From the NCBI GenBank assembly GCA_963761775.1, contig CAVXIF010000001.1, forward strand, positions 1 to 64,000: DNA of 64,000 bases, in the 5' to 3' direction. This stretch comes from Parerythrobacter_A sp963761775. Its GTDB lineage: Bacteria > Pseudomonadota > Alphaproteobacteria > Sphingomonadales > Sphingomonadaceae. How positions within the stretch are numbered: the stretch's first letter is position 1; each line of letters begins with the position of its first letter. Shown here piece after piece: positions 56,403 through 64,000 of the stretch. The position numbers were made by a program, and so were the translations under genes. Under the pieces are notes generated by a model that worked only from the letters and a program-made list of their open reading frames with translations, had not been told where the DNA came from and made no database searches.

Positions 56403-57248
56403 CTAATCCGGCCGCCCGGACACCGCCTTTTCGGGCGCTTGCAACTGGTCCAGATAGGCGCGCGCCTGATTTGCCACCGGCCCCGTCCGGGCAAGCATGA
56501 CGGCATTGTCGAACCGTTCGCGCGCCATTTCGTTGCGCCCGTCCAGCGCGGCAATGATGCCCGCCTCCAGCGATGTTTCCGCATCGTCGGCCAGTGTCAG
56601 GGCCTGTCCGATAAAGGTTTCGGCCTGCGCGAGATCGCCCTGTCTTCGGGCCAGCGTGGCGGACAGCAGCCAGACCTGCGGCTCGGCGGAAACATCGCGC
56701 CGCGCATCGGCCAGCAGCTGCACCGCTTTGGCCGATTGGTTTGCGCCCACCAGCAGGCTGGCATGTTCACCGATGAAGGTAGCAGCCAATGTCGGTTCTC
56801 CGGCAGCGAGCGCATCGTCGCTGGCCTGCCGGAACGCCAGCATCGCGCCAGCCGTATCGCCCGCCGCCGCCAGCGCGATGCCGCGTTGCCCGCCGATACG
56901 GGCCTGCTCGCGCTGATCGCCACCCACCAGCCCGCGCGCCCGTGCAAAGGACTCCGCTGCCTCCTGCCACAGCCCCAGTTCCGCCTGCGCCATCGCAAGG
57001 CAATGGATCGCCGCCGTCCGGTCCGTGCCTGTGGTGACGGTCGTGCGCAGTTGCGCTTCCTCGGCAATGCGCGCCGCGTCGGCACCGCTACCGAGCGGGC
57101 ATCGCGGGCCGATAGCTGCCGCTACCGTGCGGCGAACCGCCGTCTTTTTATCTTCGCCCGGAAGCGTCGGGACCGTGTTGGCTATGGCGTCGGGGGAGGG
57201 GTTGGGGCCGACCTGAAGGAACATCAGGGGCAGGGCGAAAGCGAGCAT
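56403..57248 (-). CDS. Exported TPR-repeat protein
   Basis: A 281-residue protein with a short hydrophobic start (MLAFALPLMFLQVG) that looks like a signal sequence, then Ala-rich helical repeats of TPR kind (AELGLWQEAAESFARARGL, AQAETFIGQALTLADDAETS, GRNEMARERFDNAVMLA). TPR proteins scaffold protein complexes. No specific partner is evident. It lies 89 bp downstream of no same-strand gene start but 12 nt after the hydrolase gene stop, so it belongs to that transcript. Confidence 0.7.
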   Translation of the reverse strand: MLAFALPLMFLQVGPNPSPDAIANTVPTLPGEDKKTAVRRTVAAAIGPRCPLGSGADAARIAEEAQLRTTVTTGTDRTAAIHCLAMAQAELGLWQEAAESFARARGLVGGDQREQARIGGQRGIALAAAGDTAGAMLAFRQASDDALAAGEPTLAATFIGEHASLLVGANQSAKAVQLLADARRDVSAEPQVWLLSATLARRQGDLAQAETFIGQALTLADDAETSLEAGIIAALDGRNEMARERFDNAVMLARTGPVANQARAYLDQLQAPEKAVSGRPD

Positions 57249-57260
57249 GGCGGTTTCCGG

Positions 57261-58017
57261 TCAGGCGGTGTCGTCTGCAGGTTCGGCGGCCAGCCCCGCT
57301 ACCGTGCGCAGCAGCAGCGCGATATCGGAAGGCCGCGACAGGCGGTGGTCACCTGCCTTGACCAGCGTTACCTGTATGTCGTCCGAACGCAGCGCGGCGG
57401 CAAGTTGGGTCGAAAGCGCAGGCGGCACCGCAGTATCCTCCTGCCCGTGCAGCAGGCGCACCGGGCACGTCAGCGCGATGTCCGTGTCGAGCAGGCGGTT
57501 CGCTTCGCCATCGGCATGGAAGCCGGGGTGGTGCGGCATCGGATCGCCGTAATCGCTTGGCTCATACACCGTTTCGCCCCGCTCCAGCGCGGCGCGTTCG
57601 GCATCGGTGCGTGCCCCATTGCGTGAAATCAGGCGCGGCGGCGATCCCGACCAGTCCGGCAAGTCGGTCCCGGCCCAATGCCAACCCGACCAGCAGCATC
57701 AGCCACCCGCCCATGCTCGACCCGACCAGCACGACCCGCTCCAGCCCGTGCGCCGCGATCAATGCCAGCACTTCGTCGCGCCAGCGGGTCAGCGTGCCAT
57801 CGGCAAAGTCGCCCGTAGACTGCCCGCAGCCCGAATAGTCGAGCAGCAGGCAGGCGCGCCCTTCTGCCTTGCATTGCGCGAACAGGGCGGTCGCCTTGCC
57901 ACCCTCCATGTCCGACATATAGCCGGGCAGGAACACGATGGCGGGCATCGTTCCGGGGGTGAAGCGACAGGCGATGCGTCGCCCGTCGGGCATTGTGTGA
58001 TGGGCAATGTCGGTCAT
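57261..58017 (-). CDS. Alpha/beta-hydrolase (frameshifted in this sequence)
   Basis: A 251-residue hydrolase after correction. The nucleophile elbow is GSSMGGW (Ser in VLVGSSMGGWLMLL), the oxyanion region FLPGYMSDMEG, a late Asp in LLHGQEDTAVP and His in AGDHRLSRPSD complete the triad. Most similar in pattern to palmitoyl-thioesterase-like (ABHD10-type) or short-chain acyl hydrolases. The first frame ends in nonsense after FTQWG and the rest continues in another frame. Dropping one base around 57608-57610 joins them. ATG 58017 is preferred to 58032. Its start is 46 bp from the divergent phosphatase gene. Confidence 0.85.
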
Positions 58018-58062
58018 CCGATAGCCATACACCGCGTCGCATTATGGTCACACAACTTAGTC

Positions 58063-59733
58063 ATGGATGACGGTATGATCGACCAGACCGCCCGTTCCGC
58101 CCTTTCGTTCTCTCCGGCCGTCAGCCGCCGTTCGCTGTTCCGCCTGGGGCTGGCCGGGGGCGCGCTTGCGGCGACGCCGTTGGCGGCTCAGCTTCGCAGC
58201 GGGTTCACGCATGGCGTCGCCAGCGGGGAGCCGGGGTCGACTTCCATGCTGCTGTGGACGCGCTACGTCGCGGCTCAGCCCACCGCGCTGCAATGGGAAG
58301 TGGCCACCGACGACAGCTTTGCGTGCGTCGTCGCGGGCGGCACGGTCGAAGCATCGGCGGCGCGCGACGGCTGCGTCAAGCCCGTCGCTACCGGGCTCGA
58401 TCCCGCCACCCGCTATTCCTATCGCTTCATCGCGCCGGACGGGGCGATGTCTGCCACCGGGCGTACCCGCACATTGCCCGTCGGAAAAACCAGCCGGTTC
58501 CGCATGGCCGTGTTCGGGTGTTCCAATATCGGCTATGGCTGGTTCAACGCCTACGCCCACGCAGCGGCTGCGGGCGAATTCGACCTGGCGGTGCACACCG
58601 GCGATTATCTGTATGAATATGCGCGCGGCACCTATCCCGGTGCCGACGCCGCCGTCCGCGCCGAGATGGTCGACCCGCTGGACGAGATCGTGACTCTGGC
58701 CGATTACCGCGCCCGCCATGCCGCCTATCGCGACGATCCCGACTTGCTGCGCCTGCACCAGTTGCTGCCGATGGTGGCAACCTGGGACGACCACGAGAGC
58801 ACCAATGACAGCTGGCGCGACGGGGCGCAGAACCACCAGCCCGCCACCGAAGGCAGCTGGGATGTGCGCAAGGCGGCGGCGAAACAGGCCTATCGCGAAT
58901 GGATGCCGGTCTCGGACGAACCGTGGGCGTCCTACGACATCGGCGACCTTGCAACCCTGTTCCGCGTCGATTCGCGGCTGGAAGGGCGCGACGAGGCACC
59001 GGACCTTGCGAAAATCCTGTCCGGCGTCAGCAGTACGGCGGAAGCCTTCGCCGCGCTGACCACCTTTCGCGACGGGGCATGGCGCGATCCGGCGCGGTCG
59101 ATGTACGGGCCGGTGCAGGAGGCGTGGCTGGAAGACGGCATCGCGGCTTCCTCGCGGGGCGGCAAGCGATGGCAGGTGCTGGTCAACCAGACCATCATGG
59201 GCACGCTGGGCGCGGCGACCAGCCTGCTCGACGATGTGCCCGCCAGCGTTCCCGCCGACCTGCGCCGCCGCTTGCAGGCCGCATCGGGCGCCGCGCGCAC
59301 CGGCCTGCCGCTTAATTTCGATGCGTGGGACGGCTATCCCGCCGCGCGCGCACGGTTGCTGACCGCTGCGCTGGATGCGGATGCGAATCTGGTGGTGCTG
59401 ACGGGCGACAGCCACAATGGCTGGGCATTCGAACTGGCGCAGGACAGCACGCCCGCCGGGGTCGAGTTTGCCGGGCAGTCGGTTACGTCGCCCGGCTTCG
59501 AAACCTACCTGCCGTGGGTCGCGCCCGACCGGCTGGCGCGCGAACTGGTCGCCGCGAACAAACAGCTGGCGTGGGCCAACACGGGGCAACGAGGCTACAT
59601 GGCGGTGGAGCTGACCCCGGATGCCGCCAGCAGCGAATGGCGTTTCTCGGCCTCGGTGAAGTCGCGCGACGCAAGCGTCACCGGCAGCCATCGCCAGACG
59701 GCCGCATATGGGAGTCGTCGCCTGACCGGCTGA
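58063..59733 (+). CDS. phoD: PhoD-type alkaline phosphatase / phosphodiesterase, Tat-exported
   Basis: A 556-residue secreted enzyme that releases phosphate from phosphomonoesters and diesters, using iron and calcium in known members. The twin-arginine signal SRRSLFRLGLAGGALAATPL lies near residues 21-40, followed by the PhoD N-terminal domain (FTHGVASGEPGSTSMLLWTR) and the metallophosphatase core: AVFGCSNIGYG, HTGDYLYEYARG, MVATWDDHESTND and TGDSHNGWAFEL supply metal ligands. The ATG at 58063 is preferred over the long upstream extension because it opens onto the Tat signal. PhoD is often phosphate-starvation induced, but no PHO box is evident in the 45-bp gap to the divergent gene. Confidence 0.88.
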   Translation: MDDGMIDQTARSALSFSPAVSRRSLFRLGLAGGALAATPLAAQLRSGFTHGVASGEPGSTSMLLWTRYVAAQPTALQWEVATDDSFACVVAGGTVEASAARDGCVKPVATGLDPATRYSYRFIAPDGAMSATGRTRTLPVGKTSRFRMAVFGCSNIGYGWFNAYAHAAAAGEFDLAVHTGDYLYEYARGTYPGADAAVRAEMVDPLDEIVTLADYRARHAAYRDDPDLLRLHQLLPMVATWDDHESTNDSWRDGAQNHQPATEGSWDVRKAAAKQAYREWMPVSDEPWASYDIGDLATLFRVDSRLEGRDEAPDLAKILSGVSSTAEAFAALTTFRDGAWRDPARSMYGPVQEAWLEDGIAASSRGGKRWQVLVNQTIMGTLGAATSLLDDVPASVPADLRRRLQAASGAARTGLPLNFDAWDGYPAARARLLTAALDADANLVVLTGDSHNGWAFELAQDSTPAGVEFAGQSVTSPGFETYLPWVAPDRLARELVAANKQLAWANTGQRGYMAVELTPDAASSEWRFSASVKSRDASVTGSHRQTAAYGSRRLTG

Positions 59734-59837
59734 CGCGGCTGTGCTGAAGGCGTTTCGAACGTGCGTCGAAGGCGGGTTCAAGCGCGGGCCGTGCTGTGCC
59801 ATGAGGCGGCGACACCCCGCCTACGGAACCCGAAGCC

Positions 59838-61901
59838 ATGACCGAACTCCTCAAAATCAGCCTGCCCGACGGCAGCGTGCGCGAAATGGAACGCGGGGCG
59901 ACGCCCGCCGACGTTGCGGCCGCCATCGGTCCCGGTCTCGCCAAGGCGGCGCTGGCTGCGCGCGTGGACGGAGAATTGCGCGACCTTGGTCGTCCGTTCG
60001 ACGGCGATGCCGAGCTGGCGCTGGTCACCGCGCGCGACGAGGCGGATGCGCTGGAACTGGTGCGCCATGATTACGCACATGTGCTGGCGGAAGCGGTGCA
60101 GTCACTGTTCCCCGGCACGCAGATCACCTTCGGCCCCGCCACCGACGACGGCTTCTATTACGACGTGAAGGCGCCCGATACGCGCGAACCGTTCAGCATG
60201 GACGACCTGCCCGCCATCGAGGAGGAAATGCGGCGCATCATCGCCGCCGACAAGCCGCTGATCCGCGAAGTCTGGTCGCGCGAACAGCTGATCGAACGGT
60301 GGCAGTCGAACGGCGAGGCGTTCAAGGCCGAATGGGCCGCCGAACTGCCCGAGAACGAAGAACTGACCGTCTATCATTCGGGCGGGCCGGACACCGAAGA
60401 CACCTGGCTCGACATGTGCCGGGGACCGCATCTGCCCAGCACCGGCAAGCTCGACCCGGCCGCGTTCAAGCTGATGCGGGTGGCGGGCGCATACTGGCGC
60501 GGCGACCAGCGCAATGCGCAGCTGACGCGCATTTACGGCACCGGCTGGCTGAACAAGAAGCAGCTCAAGCAGCACCTGCACAACCTGGAAGAAGCCGCCA
60601 AGCGCGACCATCGCAAGCTGGGCCGCGAGATGGACCTGTTCCATTTGCAGGAAGAAGCGCAGGGCTCGGTATTCTGGCACCCCAATGGCTATCGTATCTG
60701 GCGCGAGCTGGAGGCCTATATGCGCCGGCGGATGGACGCGGGCGGCTATCGCGAAATCAAGACGCCGCAGCTGATGGATGTGCGCCAGTGGGAGCAGTCC
60801 GGCCACTGGGGCAAATATGCCGAGAACATGTTCGCCGTGCCCGATGTGGTGCCGGATGTGCCGGAAGAGTCGGGCGAAGGGTCGGGCGAAGCGTCACCGA
60901 AGGTCGCGCCCGATGCCGACTGGATGGCGATCAAGCCGATGAATTGCCCGGCGCATGTGCTGGTCTTCAAACAGGGCATCAAGAGCTATCGCGACTTGCC
61001 GCTGCGGCTGGGCGAGATGGGCTGCTGCCACCGCAACGAACCGCACGGCGCGCTGCATGGCATCATGCGCGTGCGCCAGTTCACGCAGGACGACGCGCAT
61101 ATCTTCTGCACCGAGGACCAGGTGGTGGAAGAAGTGCGCAAGTTCTGCGCGCTGGTCGACAGTGTCTATTCCGATTTCGGCTTCACCTATCAGGTCAAGC
61201 TGGCGCTGCGCCCCGAAAAGCGGTTCGGCAGCGACGAAATGTGGGACAAGGCCGAACAGGAACTGCGCGATGCAGTGGCCGAGGCCGGCATGGCGACGGC
61301 GGAATATGGCTGGGAAGAACTGCCGGGCGAAGGCGCGTTCTATGCACCCAAGCTGGAATGGCACCTGACCGACGCCATCGGGCGCACCTGGCAGGTCGGC
61401 ACCATCCAGGGCGACCGTGTGCTGCCCGAACGGCTGGACGCGACCTATGTCGGCGAGGATGGCGAGGCGCACCGTCCGGTCATGCTGCACCGGGCGATCT
61501 TCGGCACGTTCGAACGGTTCATCGGCGTGCTGATCGAGCATTACGCGGGCCGCATGCCGTGCTGGCTTGCGCCGGTGCAGGCGGTGGTCGCTACCATCGT
61601 GTCGGATGCGGACGGCTATGCGGGTGACGTGCTGGCGCAGCTGGAGGCTGCGGGCCTGCGCGCGAACAGCGACCTGCGCAACGAGAAGATCAATTACAAG
61701 GTGCGCGAGCACAGCCTGGCCAAGGTGCCGTACCTGCTGGTGGTCGGCAAGCGCGAGGCGGAGGAAGGCACCGTCGCCATCCGCACGCTGGGTGAAAAGG
61801 AACAGCGCACGATGCCGGTGGCCGACGCTATCGCCATGCTGCGCGATGCGGCGACACCGCCGGATTTGCGCGACGGTCGATCGGACGCCATGAACGCATG
61901 A
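59838..61901 (+). CDS. thrS: Threonyl-tRNA synthetase
   Basis: Charges tRNA-Thr. A 687-residue class II synthetase with an N-terminal TGS domain (about 1-65), the editing domain with the HxxxH motif His77-His81 (RHDYAHVLAEA), the catalytic core (motif 2 around CCHRNEPHGALHGIMRVRQF, preceded by MAIKPMNCPAHVLVF) and the anticodon-binding C-terminal domain. The core contains a short Gly/Ser/Glu-rich insert (about 338-352, PEESGEGSGEASPKV) that is not usual in the E. coli enzyme. The 104 bp upstream carry no recognisable leader or gene. Confidence 0.95.
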   Translation: MTELLKISLPDGSVREMERGATPADVAAAIGPGLAKAALAARVDGELRDLGRPFDGDAELALVTARDEADALELVRHDYAHVLAEAVQSLFPGTQITFGPATDDGFYYDVKAPDTREPFSMDDLPAIEEEMRRIIAADKPLIREVWSREQLIERWQSNGEAFKAEWAAELPENEELTVYHSGGPDTEDTWLDMCRGPHLPSTGKLDPAAFKLMRVAGAYWRGDQRNAQLTRIYGTGWLNKKQLKQHLHNLEEAAKRDHRKLGREMDLFHLQEEAQGSVFWHPNGYRIWRELEAYMRRRMDAGGYREIKTPQLMDVRQWEQSGHWGKYAENMFAVPDVVPDVPEESGEGSGEASPKVAPDADWMAIKPMNCPAHVLVFKQGIKSYRDLPLRLGEMGCCHRNEPHGALHGIMRVRQFTQDDAHIFCTEDQVVEEVRKFCALVDSVYSDFGFTYQVKLALRPEKRFGSDEMWDKAEQELRDAVAEAGMATAEYGWEELPGEGAFYAPKLEWHLTDAIGRTWQVGTIQGDRVLPERLDATYVGEDGEAHRPVMLHRAIFGTFERFIGVLIEHYAGRMPCWLAPVQAVVATIVSDADGYAGDVLAQLEAAGLRANSDLRNEKINYKVREHSLAKVPYLLVVGKREAEEGTVAIRTLGEKEQRTMPVADAIAMLRDAATPPDLRDGRSDAMNA

Positions 61902-61914
61902 CGGGCTGCGCATC

Positions 61915-62265
61915 GTGAAGCTGCTCATCGTCCTGTCGCTGCTGCTGAATATCGTGGTGCTGGTGCCGGTGACATACGGCCTTGCGACTTCGGCGGCGTG
62001 GACGGTGGATGCCTACGGTCCCGCATCGCCTGCACGGTCCATTCTGCTGGCGTTGTATCTGGCGATCCTGATCGCGTCGGTGGCGCTGCTGGCGTGGCCG
62101 GTGCCGGCGCTGGTGGGCACGTTGCTGGCGATGCAGATCGTGTACAAGCTGCTGACGCCGGTGACGGTCGGATCGTTTGACAATCCGGTGGTGACCGCCA
62201 ACCTCGCGATTGCCGCGTTCCACTGCATCACGCTCTGGCTGATCGCTACGCGTCCGGCGCTCTAG
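61915..62265 (+). CDS. Small four-helix membrane protein
   Basis: A 116-residue protein with four predicted membrane helices: LLIVLSLLLNIVVLVPVTYG, ILLALYLAILIASVALLAWP, ALVGTLLAMQIVYKLLTPV and NLAIAAFHCITLWLIATRP. The start is GTG at 61915, 13 nt after thrS, so probably co-transcribed. No family is recognised. The conserved-looking TYGLATSAAWTVDAYGP loop may face the periplasm. Confidence 0.7.
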   Translation: MKLLIVLSLLLNIVVLVPVTYGLATSAAWTVDAYGPASPARSILLALYLAILIASVALLAWPVPALVGTLLAMQIVYKLLTPVTVGSFDNPVVTANLAIAAFHCITLWLIATRPAL

Positions 62266-62299
62266 GTGGACCTGCTAGTCGATTAAGTTGGCATAGCCG

Positions 62300-62419
62300 T
62301 CAGAACGGCTGGACGGCTCCGGCCAGTATAAGGGCGAGGGCGCAGCCGTGGACGATGACGGTTCGCAGGCGATCCGCCTGTGCGTCGAAAGTCGGGAGAA
62401 GGGTCAGCGCCTTGGTCAT
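62300..62419 (-). CDS. Possible 39-residue membrane peptide
   Basis: The ATG at 62419-62417 opens a 39-codon frame ending in TGA at 62302-62300. The peptide has a polar amphipathic start (MTKALTLLPTFDAQADR) and a hydrophobic C-terminal helix (TVIVHGCALALILAGAVQPF). No ribosome-binding site is obvious and the frame may be chance. It occupies an otherwise empty 189-bp gap. A low-confidence call. Confidence 0.3.
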   Translation of the reverse strand: MTKALTLLPTFDAQADRLRTVIVHGCALALILAGAVQPF

Positions 62420-62454
62420 GGCGCCGTGTTGCGCCGCACCGCCCTAACAAACCG

Positions 62455-63459
62455 TTAAGGTGCAGCGATCCGGGGCATCTGCATGCTGGCGCAATGGAAC
62501 CCGCCGCCACCCGCCAGCACGGCGCTGGCGGACAAGCCGACAGCGCGCCGCCCGGGGAACAGGGCGCCAATGGCTGCCACCGCAGCCACATCGTTCGCGC
62601 AGCCGAAGGTCGGCACCACGACCAGCGCATTGGTGATGGCGAAATTGACATAACTCGCCGGTTCTATCCGCCCGTCACGCCTGACGAGACCGGGTGAGGG
62701 GATGCGAACCACGTCGAGACCCGCCGCTTCGGCACGCTCCGCCGCGTCGCGATAGATGGCGGCATTGGGATCGTCCGGCCCGTCCGGTTCGGGCACGACC
62801 ACGCGGCCCGGCGCGATGAACCGCGCGAGGTTGTCGACATGGCCATCGGTATGGTCGTTCACCAGCCCGTCGCCCAGCCAGATAACGTCTGCGAATCCCA
62901 GATCGTTCAACAGATTTTTCTCGACTCCGGACTGTGAAAGCACCGGATTGCGGTTCGGGTTGAGCAGGCATTGCTCCGTCGTCAGCACCTGTCCGGTACC
63001 GTCACCGTCCACCGCTCCGCCTTCCAGCACCCAGTCGGGCCGGTGCAGCGCCAGCCCTTCATCCTGCGCTAGTTTCGCGCCAATCTCCGCATCTCCCGCC
63101 ATCGGATACTTGCCGCCCCAGCCGTTGAAGCCGGGGCGCACCGCGACACCGTCGCCGCGCACGATGGGTCCGGTATCGCGCAGCCAGATATCGCCGTATT
63201 TGCGCGTTTCCAACGTGACCGACGTCGAGACAAGCGACTGCGCCGCCTGCGCATTTGCCGCATCGCGCACCAGCAGGCGCACGGACTGCCCGCTATCGGC
63301 TACCGTATTGGCGAACGCCGCAATCTCGCCCTGCGCAGCATCGAAATGGTCGCCCCATTCGCTGGGGTCGTGGGGAAAGCCGATCCACAGCCACGCCTGC
63401 TCCGCCCATTCCGCAGGTGGCGGGGCGGATGGCGGGGCCGATGGCGCGCTAGCAGCCAT
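62455..63459 (-). CDS. Agmatine deiminase / peptidyl-arginine-deiminase family protein
   Basis: About 334 residues. Family motifs are WIGFPHDPSEWGDHF, DIWLRDTGPIV, NGWGGKYPMAGD, VLEGGAVDGDGTG, DGLVNDHTDGHVDN and, near the C-terminus, the catalytic cysteine in GGGGFHCASMQMP. Agmatine deiminases convert agmatine to N-carbamoylputrescine and ammonia, and the fold also includes peptidyl-arginine deiminases, so the substrate is not fully certain. Possible starts are 63546, 63486 and 63459. The last overlaps the stop of the M28 peptidase gene least, and its upstream sequence contains GGCGGGA, rather close to the ATG. Confidence 0.85.
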   Translation of the reverse strand: MAASAPSAPPSAPPPAEWAEQAWLWIGFPHDPSEWGDHFDAAQGEIAAFANTVADSGQSVRLLVRDAANAQAAQSLVSTSVTLETRKYGDIWLRDTGPIVRGDGVAVRPGFNGWGGKYPMAGDAEIGAKLAQDEGLALHRPDWVLEGGAVDGDGTGQVLTTEQCLLNPNRNPVLSQSGVEKNLLNDLGFADVIWLGDGLVNDHTDGHVDNLARFIAPGRVVVPEPDGPDDPNAAIYRDAAERAEAAGLDVVRIPSPGLVRRDGRIEPASYVNFAITNALVVVPTFGCANDVAAVAAIGALFPGRRAVGLSASAVLAGGGGFHCASMQMPRIAAP

Positions 63460-64000
63460 TCCCGCCAGCAGCGGCACAGCTGGCATCGCGGATGGCGCGA
63501 AATTCGTCGCCTTCGTTCCAGTTCGGCCAGCTCGTGCTGTCACCAAGGCTGCGACCCACGCGGTAGAACAGGTCGAGGTCCTGCATCACGCCCGACCAGT
63601 CCCAGTTCTCGTCGAACTCGTCCTTCGGCCCGTGATAGCGGTTGGCGCGATAGTCCGCGTCCCATGCCATCCCGGCTGCCACGCCGCCGTCGATCAGATC
63701 CTGCCCGCCCTTGGCATAGATCATCGGCACGCCCTTCTTGGCGAGCGCGAAGTGGTCGGAGCGGTAGTAATAGCCCGCCTCCGGATTGGGATTGGGCGTG
63801 GCCGTCCGTCCCGTGGCATCCAGCCCCGCCTGCAGGAATGCATCGAGCTGCGACTTGCCCGGCCCCACCACCGTCACATCGCGCGAGAGGCCGGTCATCG
63901 GCAGCGCGTCCATGTTCAACCCGCCCACCGTCTGCGCCAGCGGCAGCACGGGATTGTCCGCGTAATAGGATGCGCCGAGCAGCCCCTGTTCTTCCGCCGT
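63449..64000 (-). CDS. M28-family metallopeptidase, C-terminal part (runs off the window)
   Basis: The frame is open to the right edge and its start lies outside the window. The visible 183 residues include TAEEQGLLGASYYADNP (catalytic Glu and zinc ligand region), GYYYRSDHFALAKKGVPMIY (His ligand) and RYHGPKDEFDENWDW, typical of the M28 aminopeptidase/peptidase family. Such exported zinc enzymes remove N-terminal amino acids. The stop overlaps the presumed start of the deiminase gene, suggesting an operon. Confidence 0.9.
   Translation of the reverse strand, partial: TAEEQGLLGASYYADNPVLPLAQTVGGLNMDALPMTGLSRDVTVVGPGKSQLDAFLQAGLDATGRTATPNPNPEAGYYYRSDHFALAKKGVPMIYAKGGQDLIDGGVAAGMAWDADYRANRYHGPKDEFDENWDWSGVMQDLDLFYRVGRSLGDSTSWPNWNEGDEFRAIRDASCAAAGGNGC

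Overview
The window is a chromosomal segment of a Gram-negative, high-GC bacterium. It most resembles a sphingomonad (Erythrobacteraceae/Sphingomonadaceae-like alphaproteobacterium). This is inferred from several features together: a TonB-dependent receptor, a CYP153-type P450, the order rpe / heparinase-like / purH, a NAD-dependent glutamate dehydrogenase of the ~1,600-residue class, and TamA/TamB with a long acidic TamA N-terminus. No marker gene was searched, so the family assignment is not proven.

Region 1 (1-11523) is an AT-richer genomic island. It begins at the 3' end of a tRNA, probably tRNA-Arg, and is bounded by an 18-bp direct repeat (12-29 and 11506-11523) that contains the tRNA 3' terminus. 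It carries a glycoside-utilisation locus in two divergent operons. Leftwards run a TonB receptor, a serine hydrolase of the beta-lactamase fold, a Gfo/Idh/MocA oxidoreductase, a TetR regulator and a GH3 glycosidase. Rightwards run an amylo-1,6-glucosidase-like hydrolase and a GPH-family sugar symporter. No integrase is visible.

Region 2 (11582-24017) holds a class II photolyase, the tamB/tamA envelope assembly pair with a small coiled-coil membrane protein, YihY, a lipoprotein, a lipid-kinase gene overlapped by a nucleotidyltransferase-like gene, and a DUF2141 exported protein. Region 3 (24299-34108) is housekeeping: rpe, a heparinase II/III-like gene, purH, a 49-residue membrane peptide overlapping an exported msrA, zur, dxs, an enoyl-CoA hydratase and a spore-photoproduct-lyase-like radical SAM enzyme. 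Region 4 (34179-40202) looks devoted to peptides: an FKBP isomerase, two exported amidohydrolase-family proteins, a POT peptide transporter and a GntR regulator. It ends with ihfB and a complete tRNA-Leu(UAA).

Region 5 (40353-44944) holds a tandem PilZ protein and a likely membrane glycosylation module (FAD enzyme, GtrA, GT-C enzyme). Region 6 (44954-58017) contains exported msrB, a CYP153-like P450, an ABC-2 exporter, queG, a ferredoxin reductase, NAD-glutamate dehydrogenase, a TPR protein and an alpha/beta hydrolase. Region 7 (58063-64000) has a PhoD-type phosphatase, thrS, small membrane proteins, an agmatine-deiminase-family gene and the 3' part of an M28 peptidase.

An important technical observation: ten genes, including the housekeeping genes rpe, purH, dxs and gdh, are each broken by exactly one extra base, never a missing base. 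In each case skipping one base restores a full-length, family-typical protein. This is best explained as residual insertion errors in the sequence, and the affected genes are annotated as single corrected CDSs.
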